A DNA stretch of 49,489 bases from a virus (IMGVR_UViG_3300031839_001727:1-49489); one strand, 5' to 3'. Numbered from the stretch's first letter, positions 34,154 to 43,121 are shown. Notes: generated by a model not told the origin, from the sequence alone. Translations and numbers: made by a program.

Positions 34154-35335
34154 ATGAGGTACTGTTCCTTGGCCGTTGGAAGGAATGAACTTATTACACA
34201 TCTTACCCTTCATATCGGTGATCCGAAAACCGGAACATCCTCGATCCAGTACGCTTTGGGACGGGGGTTGGTGGACGCTAGCCCTCAGCGACTGGTCTTA
34301 TGGGAACAGTCCAATGCCATTGCTCTAGCAAGAGCCTTGCAGCCAGAAGGTGTCTCTAAACAGTCCAAGCGTTATGGAGAAGTGCGCGATTGGATATCAC
34401 GCTGCGACGCCGATCACGCTGTTATTTCATCGGAATTTTTTTCCTTTTGCGTCCCGGCCGTTTTGCAAGACGTCCTACGCCACCACGTTCCTAGCCATGC
34501 CGATACAGCGCGAATTATCGCATATGTGCGCCCGCACACATCGAGATTTATGGCTGCCTTCATACAGCATACAAAAGCAGGAAAAATATTTGATGATATA
34601 GGGACTTTCTTTGAAAATACAACAAAAACCCGGAGTATGAACCGTGCCGGAAGATTTGGCCGCTGGCGTAGACAGTTCGGCGAGCAGTTTACTTTGCGCC
34701 CTTTCATTCGGGGCGAACTGCGCGGACAAGATGTGGTCACAGATTTCGTCACGGAAGTTCTAGGTAGCGATCCCTTTCGCCTGACTTCCCCAGTCGAACA
34801 AAATGTAGCAGTTCCGTTGCAGGCACTGGCAGGAATGCAACTTATGCACCGCCGACTAAAGCATGCCGGTATACCGAATTTCTGTCGGGGAATATTAGGC
34901 GGAGCAATGGCCAATACCTTTCTTCCAATGGGTAAGCTCGAGGGTGAAAAACCAGAACTGGATCGCGCAACGGCCGCGGCATTGATCAAAGTTTGCGCGG
35001 CAGATGCGAAGAAACTGGACAGGATGTTCTTTTCTGCGCCGCTGATGCAGGAGACTCTGGAACGATCAATCGACAAGGTGAGGGAACGTCCAATTGATCT
35101 GACCCCATCACTTTATTTTTCGCCCGCCCGTAAACAGAGGGTGATCGCGCTGAGTGACGAAATAGCTAGGTCTCTCGCAGAGAAGCGGAAAGTGTGGTTG
35201 TTGCATCAGAAGGTTCGGAAGCAGCAAGTCAAAGTATCATCTGAAGACAAGGCTAAACTCGCAGAAAACCAATCCTATTTGGAGCGTGTCGACCGGGGAC
35301 TGGCGGAACTGGCGGACGTTTTGCGTGAGGCATGA
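34154..35335 (+). CDS. Sulfotransferase-like protein 2
   Basis: The 393-residue protein carries THLTLHIGDPKTGTSSIQYAL at residues 15-35, the PAPS-loop pattern of the family, and IAYVRPHTSRFMAAFIQ around 117-133 for the 3'-phosphate site. The C-terminus is a Lys/Glu-rich coiled part (KVRKQQVKVSSEDKAKLAENQ) not present in the other two. The start is uncertain: the ATG at 34154 has a weak ribosome-binding site, and an internal TTG is possible. A+T-rich codons and opposite orientation to phage genes suggest a transferred cassette. Confidence 0.68.
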   Translation: MRYCSLAVGRNELITHLTLHIGDPKTGTSSIQYALGRGLVDASPQRLVLWEQSNAIALARALQPEGVSKQSKRYGEVRDWISRCDADHAVISSEFFSFCVPAVLQDVLRHHVPSHADTARIIAYVRPHTSRFMAAFIQHTKAGKIFDDIGTFFENTTKTRSMNRAGRFGRWRRQFGEQFTLRPFIRGELRGQDVVTDFVTEVLGSDPFRLTSPVEQNVAVPLQALAGMQLMHRRLKHAGIPNFCRGILGGAMANTFLPMGKLEGEKPELDRATAAALIKVCAADAKKLDRMFFSAPLMQETLERSIDKVRERPIDLTPSLYFSPARKQRVIALSDEIARSLAEKRKVWLLHQKVRKQQVKVSSEDKAKLAENQSYLERVDRGLAELADVLREA

Positions 35336-35350
35336 ATAGCGAGAGAGAGA

Positions 35351-36310
35351 GTGGCAGACATGGCCAGTTTAATTATCCATATTGGTTCTCACAAGACGGG
35401 AACTACCGCGGTTCAGCGGGCATGCTTCAGGCATCTGAACGAGGCTACCTCCTATATCAACATCCGTCCCACGGGTACGCGTATTATTAAGTCGTCCGGG
35501 CAACTGGAGAATTTTCGGGCCTGGATTGATTTAGATGCTGTGGATCAACTGTTCCGTCCTAACCAGGAAGAAATGCGGTTTATTACCTCGGATGAAGAAT
35601 TCTTCTGGATTTACGAACCCGATTCGGTCGAGCGCTTTGCCGCCCTACTGAGACAGCGGTATGACTCAATCACTGTTCTATGCTATTTGCGCCGGCAGGA
35701 TCGGTTGGCAGTGTCGCACCGCAAACAGGTCTCCGAGGGCAACACTCCCGCTGCACGGTTTTACGGCGTTATGGCCACCCCCCTACCAGAGTACGCAATG
35801 CATCTGGACCGCTATTTCGACTATAATGAAAAACTGTCCGAGATTTGGGCCAAAGCCTTTGGCCGACAGAACATTACCGTAGTTCCCTATGATCGCAAGA
35901 CCCTCGTCGGAGGCGATATCGTCGAGGACTTTGCTCATCGTTGTGGCTTGCAGTTCAACCTAACCGAACCCATACGCGTGAATTCGTCACTGGATGGAAA
36001 TCGTACGTTCTTGGGCCTGAAATTGTCGGAACTGAAGATTGCCAGGCCACGGCGCAAGAAGATAATCGATCGTTTGCCGGGCTCTGGAACATTCGTGCCC
36101 GCCCGTGCCGAAGCACAGGCATTTTTAGCACATTTCGCAGAGGCGAACGAGCGGTTGGCCCGGAACTGGCAGTTTGAGGGTGCACCGTTTCGCTTTGATA
36201 GGGATTTCACTTTCTATCCGGAGTCCCGCAGTCTCTGGAGTACCGAAAGCGTGGAACAAATACTGCAGGCTGTGCTTCTCGGAGGAGCCGGGCAAAACGA
36301 GAAGATGTAG
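35351..36310 (+). CDS. Sulfotransferase-like protein 3
   Basis: The product (319 residues from the GTG at 35351, or 316 from an ATG at 35360) has SLIIHIGSHKTGTTAVQRAC at the N-terminus, the PAPS-loop pattern. ITVLCYLRRQDRLAVSHRKQV (about 107-127) gives an Arg and Ser for the 3'-phosphate site. The run GAGAGAGAGAG just upstream serves as ribosome-binding site and makes the ATG at 35360 also well placed. It is the last gene of the rightward cassette and meets the leftward early genes in a short convergent gap. Confidence 0.7.
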   Translation: MADMASLIIHIGSHKTGTTAVQRACFRHLNEATSYINIRPTGTRIIKSSGQLENFRAWIDLDAVDQLFRPNQEEMRFITSDEEFFWIYEPDSVERFAALLRQRYDSITVLCYLRRQDRLAVSHRKQVSEGNTPAARFYGVMATPLPEYAMHLDRYFDYNEKLSEIWAKAFGRQNITVVPYDRKTLVGGDIVEDFAHRCGLQFNLTEPIRVNSSLDGNRTFLGLKLSELKIARPRRKKIIDRLPGSGTFVPARAEAQAFLAHFAEANERLARNWQFEGAPFRFDRDFTFYPESRSLWSTESVEQILQAVLLGGAGQNEKM

Positions 36311-36518
36311 ATGCCTGTGCTTCAGGGCATTTGACGCTACATCACCGCTGATCCAGCTGGTTTAACCGACAACCTAAACGGTTTCGGTTGTGACGCGGCG
36401 CTATTCGACGCTCCGCCTGGTGCTGACCCGCGCATCGGGCATCAGCGGCAGCGGCTCATTTCCACGGCTCCCTTGCCACTGATCGCCCGGAAAAGGGCTT
36501 TGGTGGATGGGGCTCCGG

Positions 36519-36824
36519 TCATGAACTTTCGCCTATGATCTGATCGCGCAGCTGGCGATCGGTCAGCGGAGTTCGCTGCCGAGCCAGCATGATGCGACCC
36601 AACTCGCGCCGGGTTACCTCATGTGCACCCGCCCTTATGGCAAGCCTGCGCTTGGACATTGCGATGTCGAAGTGCTCGTAGATCGTGCCGGGCTTTTGCA
36701 ACCATTTGCGCTGGACGCCGATCAGGTCGGCCATGGCCAGCAGTTCTTCGGTTGTGTCAGCCATCATATGGCACATCTTCATGCGGCCGAAGGGTGCCTG
36801 CATGTCGTCGACATAGACTGTCAT
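36519..36824 (-). CDS. DUF4031-family protein
   Basis: The start at 36824 overlaps the previous stop as ATGA. The 101-residue product opens MTVYVDDMQAPFGRMKMCHM and goes on with ADTTEELLAMADLIGV and YEHFDIAMSKRRLAIRAGAHEVT. This is the DUF4031 pattern, a small protein of unknown function frequent in phages and their hosts. It is the last gene of an operon with two methyltransferases. Confidence 0.85.
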   Translation of the reverse strand: MTVYVDDMQAPFGRMKMCHMMADTTEELLAMADLIGVQRKWLQKPGTIYEHFDIAMSKRRLAIRAGAHEVTRRELGRIMLARQRTPLTDRQLRDQIIGESS

Positions 36825-37492
36825 GCCGCCTCCTCGAGGGCATAACCGCCCCACTGATCCGCGCAAGCCTCGGCCACTCCTTCGTATGTCCGGCTGCGGA
36901 TCTTCCAGCGGTCAGGGCCGGGCGGCGTGCGATGCACCGCGTTCCAGCGCTTCCAGTCATCGCTTCCGCGCTCAGGCTCCGGCAGGCGGTTGGTCTCGGA
37001 CAGCTGAGGCAGTCCGCGCAGGTAGAAGCCCGTCGCCTTGTAGGCGGGCTCGCCGAACCAGAATGGTTGCACCATCTGCGGACGAGGCAGATCGGACGGC
37101 ATCCGGTCGCGCGCGAGGTCGTTCATTTCCGGGTTCTCGATCGCAACGCGCTCGATCGGCGCTCGCCAGCAGGCGATGAACAGCGCCACGCCTTCCTCGA
37201 ACTCGGCGCGGAGATCTTCCACCGTCCGACCCTTGGGCAGCTTCTTGGGAGGCGTCCATTTGCCGGGCCCGGACATCCAGCGCCGGCCCGACCGGCACAG
37301 CCGGGTGCAGGGCGGATGCATGACGGCGAGCAGATCCCATCCGTCATCAAGCAGGTCGCGGACATCACACATGATATGGCGGTTGCTGCCATCCTCGGCC
37401 GGCAGGAGATCGCAGGACCAGACATCATGGCCTCGTGCCGAAAAGGCGCGGCGCATGACGCCAGAGGTTTCGCAGCCAATCAGGATCTTCAT
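36821..37492 (-). CDS. Cytosine-C5-methyltransferase-like protein
   Basis: The 223-residue protein has ILIGCETSGVMRRAFSARGHDVWSCDLLP (residues 3-31, a SAM-binding fold start), AVMHPPCTRLCRSGRR (56-70, with the PPC catalytic-type motif at 60-62) and a VAIENPEMND block. These are the first motifs of C5-MTases in a shortened form; the large target-recognition domain is missing. Such short proteins are common in phages and may act on DNA or be inactive. Its start lies just beside the end of the upstream gene. Confidence 0.75.
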   Translation of the reverse strand: MKILIGCETSGVMRRAFSARGHDVWSCDLLPAEDGSNRHIMCDVRDLLDDGWDLLAVMHPPCTRLCRSGRRWMSGPGKWTPPKKLPKGRTVEDLRAEFEEGVALFIACWRAPIERVAIENPEMNDLARDRMPSDLPRPQMVQPFWFGEPAYKATGFYLRGLPQLSETNRLPEPERGSDDWKRWNAVHRTPPGPDRWKIRSRTYEGVAEACADQWGGYALEEAA

Positions 37493-38895
37493 GCTGGCAC
37501 CCTGATCGTCGCGACGGTCGTGTTGATGTTCGTTCCGCTTTCGGAGAATGAGCCGACCGGCAAATCGTCCCAGCGAGGCCTCAGGTCGTCGAGCTCCCCA
37601 TGGTCATACCTCGCGGTCGCAGGAAGAATTGCGCGCAGCAACCCGCCGGGCTTCAAGAACCTCAAGGCATGCCTGACGTGCTTGGCATAGTGCCGACCAT
37701 AGAACGGGGGATTCATCACCACATGATCGAAGTCGGCGGTCGGGATCGTTTCGAGGAAGTTCATCCGCATGACACGATGGCCCTTGGACTCGCACATGGT
37801 TGCGCGGACAGGATCGACCTCGCAACCGATGACGTCCCCTCCCGCATTCCGTACAGCATCCATGAAGCGCCCGCAGCCGCATGAGGGCTCAAGTACGCGA
37901 GCTCCCTTCAGGCTGTAGCCGTCCGCGATGACGCGATTAACGACCTCGACCGGTGCCGGGTAATACTGCAGATCCTTGCTGACAGACGTGCCCGTCCGGT
38001 GTTTCGCCGGACGCTCGTCCGGGCAGTCAGGCAGCACATCGCCATAATACTCAGCCAAGGCATTGTTGATGTCCCGGAGCGCACCTGTCGTGAAATGCAG
38101 ATGCCCGTTGCCGTTCTGGAACCGCTTCAGCCAAACGCCACGCGCCGGGACGGTACGCGTCTTCGGTTTCTCGACCATATCTTGGCCGCGCTTCGATATC
38201 CGTTGGTATCGCGGCAGTTCACTTGGGTCAGCGAATTCACCGCCGTCTCGCAGCGCCTGGCCGTCGTTGAGGATCAGGGACAACTCGAAGCCGTCCATAA
38301 GGGGAAGGCCCTGGTACGCCGCGAGCGCATTGAGCAAATCGCGGAGGCGGTCATACCCCCACGAGCCCCACGATCCGACGCTCGAAAGGATCACGCGCTT
38401 CGGCAACCCTTTCATGCCGATCTTCATCTTCTCATGGCTCTTGAAAGCTGGATCCAGCTGCGAAAACACCTCGGCCATCCCACGCAGGATGGCCGAGCGC
38501 GGGTCGCGGTATTTGCTGAAAACCTCCCACACGTTCTGCTCGGTAAAAGCAGGAGGCTTGGCAAACATCTGTTCGAACAGGCGCTTGTCATTGGCGCTGG
38601 CGATGCGCTCAAACCCACCGACCTGAAAGACGTGCCGCCACGCTGACTTCAGCAGGCTGTCCGCGAGCGACGATTCAAAGGGCGGAGACACGTCGATGGT
38701 AACATTGCCCCAGGTGCCACGCATGGTCGCAGCCGACTTCAGTGCATTACCTGCGCGCTTGAACGCCTCGACCTCTTGAGACAACTCATCCCGTTTGGCC
38801 TCGTACTCCGCGACAAGCTCCGCAATATTCGCGCCTTGCCGGCGCGTGCTGACGTCAGCGCCGGTGAGTATTTCTGGATCAGGGCGAGAGTTCAT
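37489..38895 (-). CDS. DUF4942-type DNA methyltransferase
   Basis: The start at 38895 overlaps the previous stop as ATGA. Of 468 residues, the first 320 contain a DUF4942-like domain (about 85-200, SAWRHVFQVGGFERIASANDKRLFEQMF and SVGSWGSWGYDRLRDLLNAL). The last part is a methyltransferase with LEPSCGCGRF at 335-344 and NPPF at 395-398, an N6-adenine-type pair. It should methylate adenine in an unknown sequence. No endonuclease partner was found. Confidence 0.82.
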   Translation of the reverse strand: MNSRPDPEILTGADVSTRRQGANIAELVAEYEAKRDELSQEVEAFKRAGNALKSAATMRGTWGNVTIDVSPPFESSLADSLLKSAWRHVFQVGGFERIASANDKRLFEQMFAKPPAFTEQNVWEVFSKYRDPRSAILRGMAEVFSQLDPAFKSHEKMKIGMKGLPKRVILSSVGSWGSWGYDRLRDLLNALAAYQGLPLMDGFELSLILNDGQALRDGGEFADPSELPRYQRISKRGQDMVEKPKTRTVPARGVWLKRFQNGNGHLHFTTGALRDINNALAEYYGDVLPDCPDERPAKHRTGTSVSKDLQYYPAPVEVVNRVIADGYSLKGARVLEPSCGCGRFMDAVRNAGGDVIGCEVDPVRATMCESKGHRVMRMNFLETIPTADFDHVVMNPPFYGRHYAKHVRHALRFLKPGGLLRAILPATARYDHGELDDLRPRWDDLPVGSFSESGTNINTTVATIRVPA

Positions 38896-39125
38896 TCCTC
38901 GCCCCCACCGACAAACGACCACCCGTCGCAAAACATCCGCACGTCACCGATCCAGTAATCCGGTCCGTCGGTTGGATCTGATCCATTGCAGTAGAAGAAG
39001 CCGATGGAGTGCGTGGCCTCCACCGGCGCCCTATGCAGCGGGTTCGCCTCGCGGGGATGCAGGATGATCGTCGCCCCGTCCGGGATCGCATCGAAATCGG
39101 TTCTGATGTTGGTTTGGTCCAGCAT
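38892..39125 (-). CDS. Small unknown phage protein
   Basis: The 77-residue product begins MLDQTNIRTDFDAIPDGATIIL with a central HAPVEATHSIGFFYCN-type stretch and ends acidic. It overlaps the methyltransferase start as ATGA, with a ribosome-binding site GAGGGGCC. No family is recognised. It is expressed with the DUF4942 and C5-like genes. Confidence 0.6.
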   Translation of the reverse strand: MLDQTNIRTDFDAIPDGATIILHPREANPLHRAPVEATHSIGFFYCNGSDPTDGPDYWIGDVRMFCDGWSFVGGGEE

Positions 39126-39131
39126 GGCCCC

Positions 39132-39254
39132 TCACTCGCGCTTGTTTCTTGTTCTGCTGTTCTTCCGAGACATGCCCGACGCCGCGCCTCGGCGCCGGGC
39201 CTCCTGTCTTCTGATGAGGCGACCTCGCCGCCCACTGTCGGAAAACCCGACCAT
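39132..39254 (-). CDS. Small arginine-rich protein, first gene of the methyltransferase operon
   Basis: A 40-residue frame from the ATG at 39254 has an excellent ribosome-binding site (ACAGGAGAC) and ends six bases before the next start. The product is highly basic (GRRGRLIRRQEARRRGAASG and SRKNSRTRNKRE). An upstream ATG at 39302 in the same frame is less likely. It lies just downstream of the paired operators. Nucleic-acid binding is possible but unproved. Confidence 0.55.
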   Translation of the reverse strand: MVGFSDSGRRGRLIRRQEARRRGAASGMSRKNSRTRNKRE

Positions 39255-39310
39255 CTTCGTCTCCTGTCGTCGTTCGATCGATGAGTGAGCCTTGTTGCCC
39301 ATCTCATGAA

Positions 39311-39364
39311 TCGGAAATACTCCGACACATACAAAAGATCAAGAATAAATCGGATAATTTCCGA
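39311..39364 (-). promoter_or_regulatory. Repressor-controlled promoter with paired operators
   Basis: On the minus strand two dyads, TCGGAAATTATCCGA (39364-39350) and TCGGAGTATTTCCGA (39325-39311), lie 39 bp apart centre to centre. Between them is TTGATC, and 17 bp on is TATTTC within the second dyad, giving a -35/-10 arrangement in which repressor would cover the -10. It serves the operon from 39254 to 36519. The layout is the same at 43270-43323. Confidence 0.75.
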
Positions 39365-39366
39365 CT

Positions 39367-40494
39367 TTACGCAACGACCGTCAGGCGATCCGCCGCGCGG
39401 GTGATGGCGGTGTACAGCCACCGGCGAGCGTCCTGGCGAAAGATGCAGGACTCGTCGTATGTGATCACCCTGCCCCACTGGCTGCCCTGCGCCTTGTGGA
39501 CGGTCAGCGCATAGCCATAGTCGAACTCTTGCGTTCCACGGCGATCCTTCCAGTGAACATCCTCGATGCCGCCAGCGAAGAACTCTCGCCGCACCACAAC
39601 CGAGACCGGATCGCGCTCAGGAAAATCCTCCGACGTGACCAGCATGCCGACATGCTCTCTGTCGCAGCGCTCAATCTGGATCACCTGGAATATGCCGCCG
39701 TTGAGCAAGCCCTTGTCCTTGTCGTTCTTCAGGCACACGAGCTTGTCGCCAGCTTCCGGAATAGGACCATCGCCGCCCCGACCGAGGGCCGATCTGATGC
39801 GACGATTGAACGATGACCGGGTACGGTTCATCCCGACCAGGACCTGATCTGCCTCGACAACTTCCTCGGTCGAGAGCGTTCCCCGCGGGACGACCCGGCT
39901 ATGGCCGTATTCTCCGATCCGGATCGGATCACCCTGGCGCGCCGCCGTCGCCAATCTGATGATGGGATTGTCCTCGGCCTGGCGATGGATCTCGGTCAGC
40001 ATCACGTCGGGATCGGCGTTCGTGAAGAACCCTGCCCCTTTTACCGGGGGCAGCTGCGCAGGATCCCCAAGTACAAGGATCGGCCGTCGAAACGAGAGAA
40101 GATCGGCGCCGAGTTCCTCATCCACCATAGAGCACTCGTCGATGATGATCAGATCGGCATCCTTGGCATTGCTGTCCCGGTTCAGGCGGAAGGTGGTTCG
40201 CCCGTAATCATCCTCGTCGACGCGGTATATCAGGCTATGGATGGTCGATGCGCCCGCGCATCCGCTTTTCTGCATCGCGAGCGCCGCTTTCCCGGTGAAG
40301 GCGGCATAGGCGACGGAGCCGCCGATTTGATCGGCGAAGTGCCGCGCGATGGTCGTCTTCCCCGTTCCGGCATATCCAAACACGCGCATGACCTGGCGGG
40401 TGATGCGCCGGCGGCCGCCGATCGAGGCCATGCAATCGCGGTGCCAGGCCGCAACGGCCGAGACCGCTTCGGATTGCTGGGAGGAAAGGGTCAC
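39367..40494 (-). CDS. Dda/RecD-type superfamily 1 DNA helicase
   Basis: I place the start at the GTG at 40494, with GGTGGAAGGGAA upstream and a GTGA overlap with the previous stop. Of 375 residues, 40-48 (GYAGTGKTT) are the Walker A, 117-124 (IIDECSMV) motif II, and ILVLGDPAQLPPV motif III. Near the end ALTVHKAQGSQW and LYTAITRAADRLTVV are motifs V-VI. It is a 5'-3' helicase of the Dda/RecD2 type, likely used in phage replication or recombination. It closes the operon begun at 43228. Confidence 0.88.
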   Translation of the reverse strand: MTLSSQQSEAVSAVAAWHRDCMASIGGRRRITRQVMRVFGYAGTGKTTIARHFADQIGGSVAYAAFTGKAALAMQKSGCAGASTIHSLIYRVDEDDYGRTTFRLNRDSNAKDADLIIIDECSMVDEELGADLLSFRRPILVLGDPAQLPPVKGAGFFTNADPDVMLTEIHRQAEDNPIIRLATAARQGDPIRIGEYGHSRVVPRGTLSTEEVVEADQVLVGMNRTRSSFNRRIRSALGRGGDGPIPEAGDKLVCLKNDKDKGLLNGGIFQVIQIERCDREHVGMLVTSEDFPERDPVSVVVRREFFAGGIEDVHWKDRRGTQEFDYGYALTVHKAQGSQWGRVITYDESCIFRQDARRWLYTAITRAADRLTVVA

Positions 40495-41237
40495 TTCCCT
40501 TCCACCTTGCCGATGTTCTGGCGGTGGACGGTGAACGTGACCGCGCAGATCCATGGATTTGTATCCCAGCCAAATCCGCGCTTGGCGCTCAGGCTGTCCC
40601 AGAGAAGCCGGAATGCGCCAGTCGCGTGGGGCCACCACTGATCACGGTTGCGCTCAGCGTTCGTCGTGCCCCAGCCTTGCCGAACCCCCGGAGCAAGGAA
40701 CACGAAATCATCCTTGGTGCATCCGGTGGCGATATCCTCGGGTGTCGGATCAACGCGGGGGATCCCCTCGGCCAACGCATCCGCCTCGCTGATCTCCTGC
40801 AGCCGCTGCACGCGCACATCGGTGACGATTAGAGTGAGGCGAGATGCCCAACGGGGCATGTGGATGGATGGACGCGGTCTCTCCCACTCACCACAGCTCG
40901 GACCACCATCAGCCCAATACCAAGTCTCGGGAATGAGAGAAACGAGACGCGATGGATTTCCGAGGAGAAGCCGTTCGCTGGGCGGAGTTTCTGATAGCCA
41001 GTGCTCCCCGCTCCACGCCTCTCGCACCCACAGCCGGTCGCCGACGACGAATGGCACGTTCCAGCAACTGTGGACCTCGCCTGTTTCGGGATCTCCATCC
41101 CATCATTTTCCGTCCTCGCTAAACAGCGCGTCAAACGGACCGGGTTGCGGCTTCAGCACCCGCCTCGTCTGCGTCTTGCGGCCGTCCAGAAGGGCGCGGA
41201 TCATCGGGCCGCTGAAAAGGATGGGGCGGACGGTCAT
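40491..41237 (-). pseudogene. ASCH-like phage morphogenetic gene interrupted by TGA
   Basis: From the ATG at 41237 the frame reads [20 protein letters not shown] and [14 protein letters not shown], then hits TGA at 41103-41105. The same frame then continues WDGDPETGEVHSCWNVPFVV, GDRLWVREAW, ETWYWADGGP, SIHMPRWASRLTLIVTDVRV to the stop at 40491. Both halves belong to the well-known phage 'morphogenetic' ASCH-type family of about 250 residues, so this is one gene with an internal stop after DGK. In the parallel pseudogene at 1840-2195 a TGA likewise stands directly before a TGG codon. The gene may be dead, or TGA may be read through. Confidence 0.8.
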
Positions 41238-42058
41238 TTCAGGTCCAGCCCGTGATAGCCGGCGCAGGCAGGCAGGCTGCTCGACGGAACGGCGTAGATG
41301 TTCGACGGCACACCATTCCAGCTCCGCTCGATCACGGTGCAGTAGGAGATGGCGAATCCCACGGTCAGTTGCGTGCGATCCGGGCGCGGCTGGTAAATCG
41401 CGAACATCATCTGCGCCCGCGCCTCGCGGGTCTGGCGGGCGTCACGTTCCTTCGCCGTCTCAGCCAGCCCGTTCGCTCGCAGGGCCTTGTTCGCGGGGCC
41501 ATGGACGTTGCCGAGGTGAGCCAGCGCGATGCGGTCGCCACCGGCCTGCCGCATGTAGGGGAACACGTCGGCTTTGGCGCGGCCGAACGAAACGCCGAGG
41601 AACGATCCACTGGCGCTGCCCATCATCGACTGGCCCACGTCCATGGTCGGGGCATTGGCGACGGCTTCGACGTTGACGTTGCCGACATTGCGGACCGTGG
41701 AGGTACCGCCGGCGCCGCCGGCACCGCCATAGGCATTCTGGCTCTGTCTCTGACGCTGGTTCTGCTGTTGCCGCTGCCGCTGTTTCTGACGCTGCTTGGA
41801 AATGGCTTTGGCGCGGGCCTTGGCCTGGGCGGCAGAGATCGCAGCGGCATTGGCGGTGTTCGTGATCGTGTTCGTCACGTCGCCAACGGGAACCGGCTCC
41901 GGCGTCGGTGCCGGCGGGCAAAATTCATAGTCGCCGGGTCCGTGCTGCGGGTATGTCTGCCCGCCGGGGCAAACCAGCGTGGCGGATGCGGTGCCGACGG
42001 AGAGAAAGAATGCCGCGAGGGCACCATTGATCGAAATCTGAATAGCGTTCATGATCAT
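41234..42058 (-). CDS. Exported protein with Gln/Arg-rich low-complexity region
   Basis: From the ATG at 42058 (AAGGA upstream) the product has 274 residues. Residues 1-26 are a signal peptide ([21 protein letters not shown]), followed by [20 protein letters not shown], a long Lys/Gln/Arg-rich tract ([20 protein letters not shown]) and a beta-rich domain ending [19 protein letters not shown]. The C-terminus has two cysteines. It may be a periplasmic or outer-surface protein with a polyelectrolyte linker. No family is recognised. Confidence 0.65.
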   Translation of the reverse strand: MIMNAIQISINGALAAFFLSVGTASATLVCPGGQTYPQHGPGDYEFCPPAPTPEPVPVGDVTNTITNTANAAAISAAQAKARAKAISKQRQKQRQRQQQNQRQRQSQNAYGGAGGAGGTSTVRNVGNVNVEAVANAPTMDVGQSMMGSASGSFLGVSFGRAKADVFPYMRQAGGDRIALAHLGNVHGPANKALRANGLAETAKERDARQTREARAQMMFAIYQPRPDRTQLTVGFAISYCTVIERSWNGVPSNIYAVPSSSLPACAGYHGLDLK

Positions 42059-42117
42059 ATTGTCCTTTTTTGAGAGATTGGACGATGGCGGGCACCTGGC
42101 CGGGTGTCCGCCGACTT

Positions 42118-42948
42118 TCAGACGTCGCCCGGAAGCGATGCCCCTTTGCGGATCATCAGTGAGAACATCTCGCGCCTCACCGTCGCCTTCGGGCGACGAT
42201 CCTGCTCGGCCAACCGATCGGCTGCCTCTATGACTAGCCACGGCCGCCGCGCCTGGAGCACTTCGACAAGCTTCTCGACTGAAGATCGATGGTTCTCGGA
42301 GACCGCCCCGAGCCATGGCCGCAGCATGATGTCAGAGAAGTTGGCAACAGCGTCGGGATCAAAGGCGATCATCGCCTTTAGCCCGTTGGTCACCGCAGTC
42401 TTGCGGCCCCCTTCCACGAGGGTGCGGATCAAATCGATGCAGAAGACCTGTCCCGGCTTCTTTTCTTTCGTGGATGCATTTCGGGTCATGAGGCGACACC
42501 CGGCATCCGCGACGGCCGCCCGGCACTGGATGGCCCAATCCTCCCCTGCCGCGAGCGCGGCGCGATAGATTGTGTTCGATCGAATCCTGATCTGACGGGT
42601 GTTGATCTCAATGAAGGCCTGCGCTTGCTCCTCCGGGGCCACGAGCGTGACCATCGCAGGAATGCGTTCGAATCCGCAGAGTGCCGCCGCGTGTGCACGA
42701 TGCTGGCCGTCGATCAGCGCATAGCGCCCGCCTTCAATCGGCGCGATCAGGACAGGCGAGAAGCGCGCCCACCGGAATTCTTTCGCGATGCGCTGGATAG
42801 CACCCAGGTTGCTCCGGTTCAGCGGCCGCTGGTATCTGTCGTCGATCACCAGTTGCGCGATCTCGACCCACATCAGCTGTGGCGCCGATTGAGAAATGGG
42901 TTCGACTGCAATCAGTCCATCGAGAGAAATTTTCCTGTATCGGCTCAT
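42118..42948 (-). CDS. ParB/Srx-like nuclease-domain protein
   Basis: The 276-residue protein has a ParB N-terminal domain: LVIDDRYQRPLNRSNLGAIQRIAKEFRWARFSPVLIAPIEGG (about 33-74) and ALIDGQHRAHAAALCGFERIPAMV (about 76-99), with the GQHR motif. The C-terminal half is helical without a clear centromere-binding HTH. Phage ParB-like proteins of this type often act as CTPases or as nicking nucleases. No ParA is nearby, so it need not be a partition protein. The start overlaps the previous stop. Confidence 0.8.
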   Translation of the reverse strand: MSRYRKISLDGLIAVEPISQSAPQLMWVEIAQLVIDDRYQRPLNRSNLGAIQRIAKEFRWARFSPVLIAPIEGGRYALIDGQHRAHAAALCGFERIPAMVTLVAPEEQAQAFIEINTRQIRIRSNTIYRAALAAGEDWAIQCRAAVADAGCRLMTRNASTKEKKPGQVFCIDLIRTLVEGGRKTAVTNGLKAMIAFDPDAVANFSDIMLRPWLGAVSENHRSSVEKLVEVLQARRPWLVIEAADRLAEQDRRPKATVRREMFSLMIRKGASLPGDV

Positions 42949-43121
42949 GGCGCGGCCTCCTGCGCACGAGCGATGCAGTCGATCGGCCGGGACAGATCAG
43001 AACAGATCGAAGGAAGCTCGGCCTGCTTTTCTGCGGTCCACATGAAAAGCCAGGCATATGCCGCGAGTGCAACCACCACTGCCAAGGCAATGAGTGCGAC
43101 CGCGTTCAGGATCGCCCGCAT
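42945..43121 (-). CDS. Small membrane protein
   Basis: The start at 43121 overlaps the previous stop as TGATG. The 58-residue product has one membrane segment (ILNAVALIALAVVVALAAYAWLFMW, about 3-27), followed by a short outer part with two Cys (ICSDLSRPIDC). It is coupled to the 35-residue gene upstream and to ParB downstream. Possibly a host-exclusion or signalling protein; no family is recognised. Confidence 0.65.
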   Translation of the reverse strand: MRAILNAVALIALAVVVALAAYAWLFMWTAEKQAELPSICSDLSRPIDCIARAQEAAP

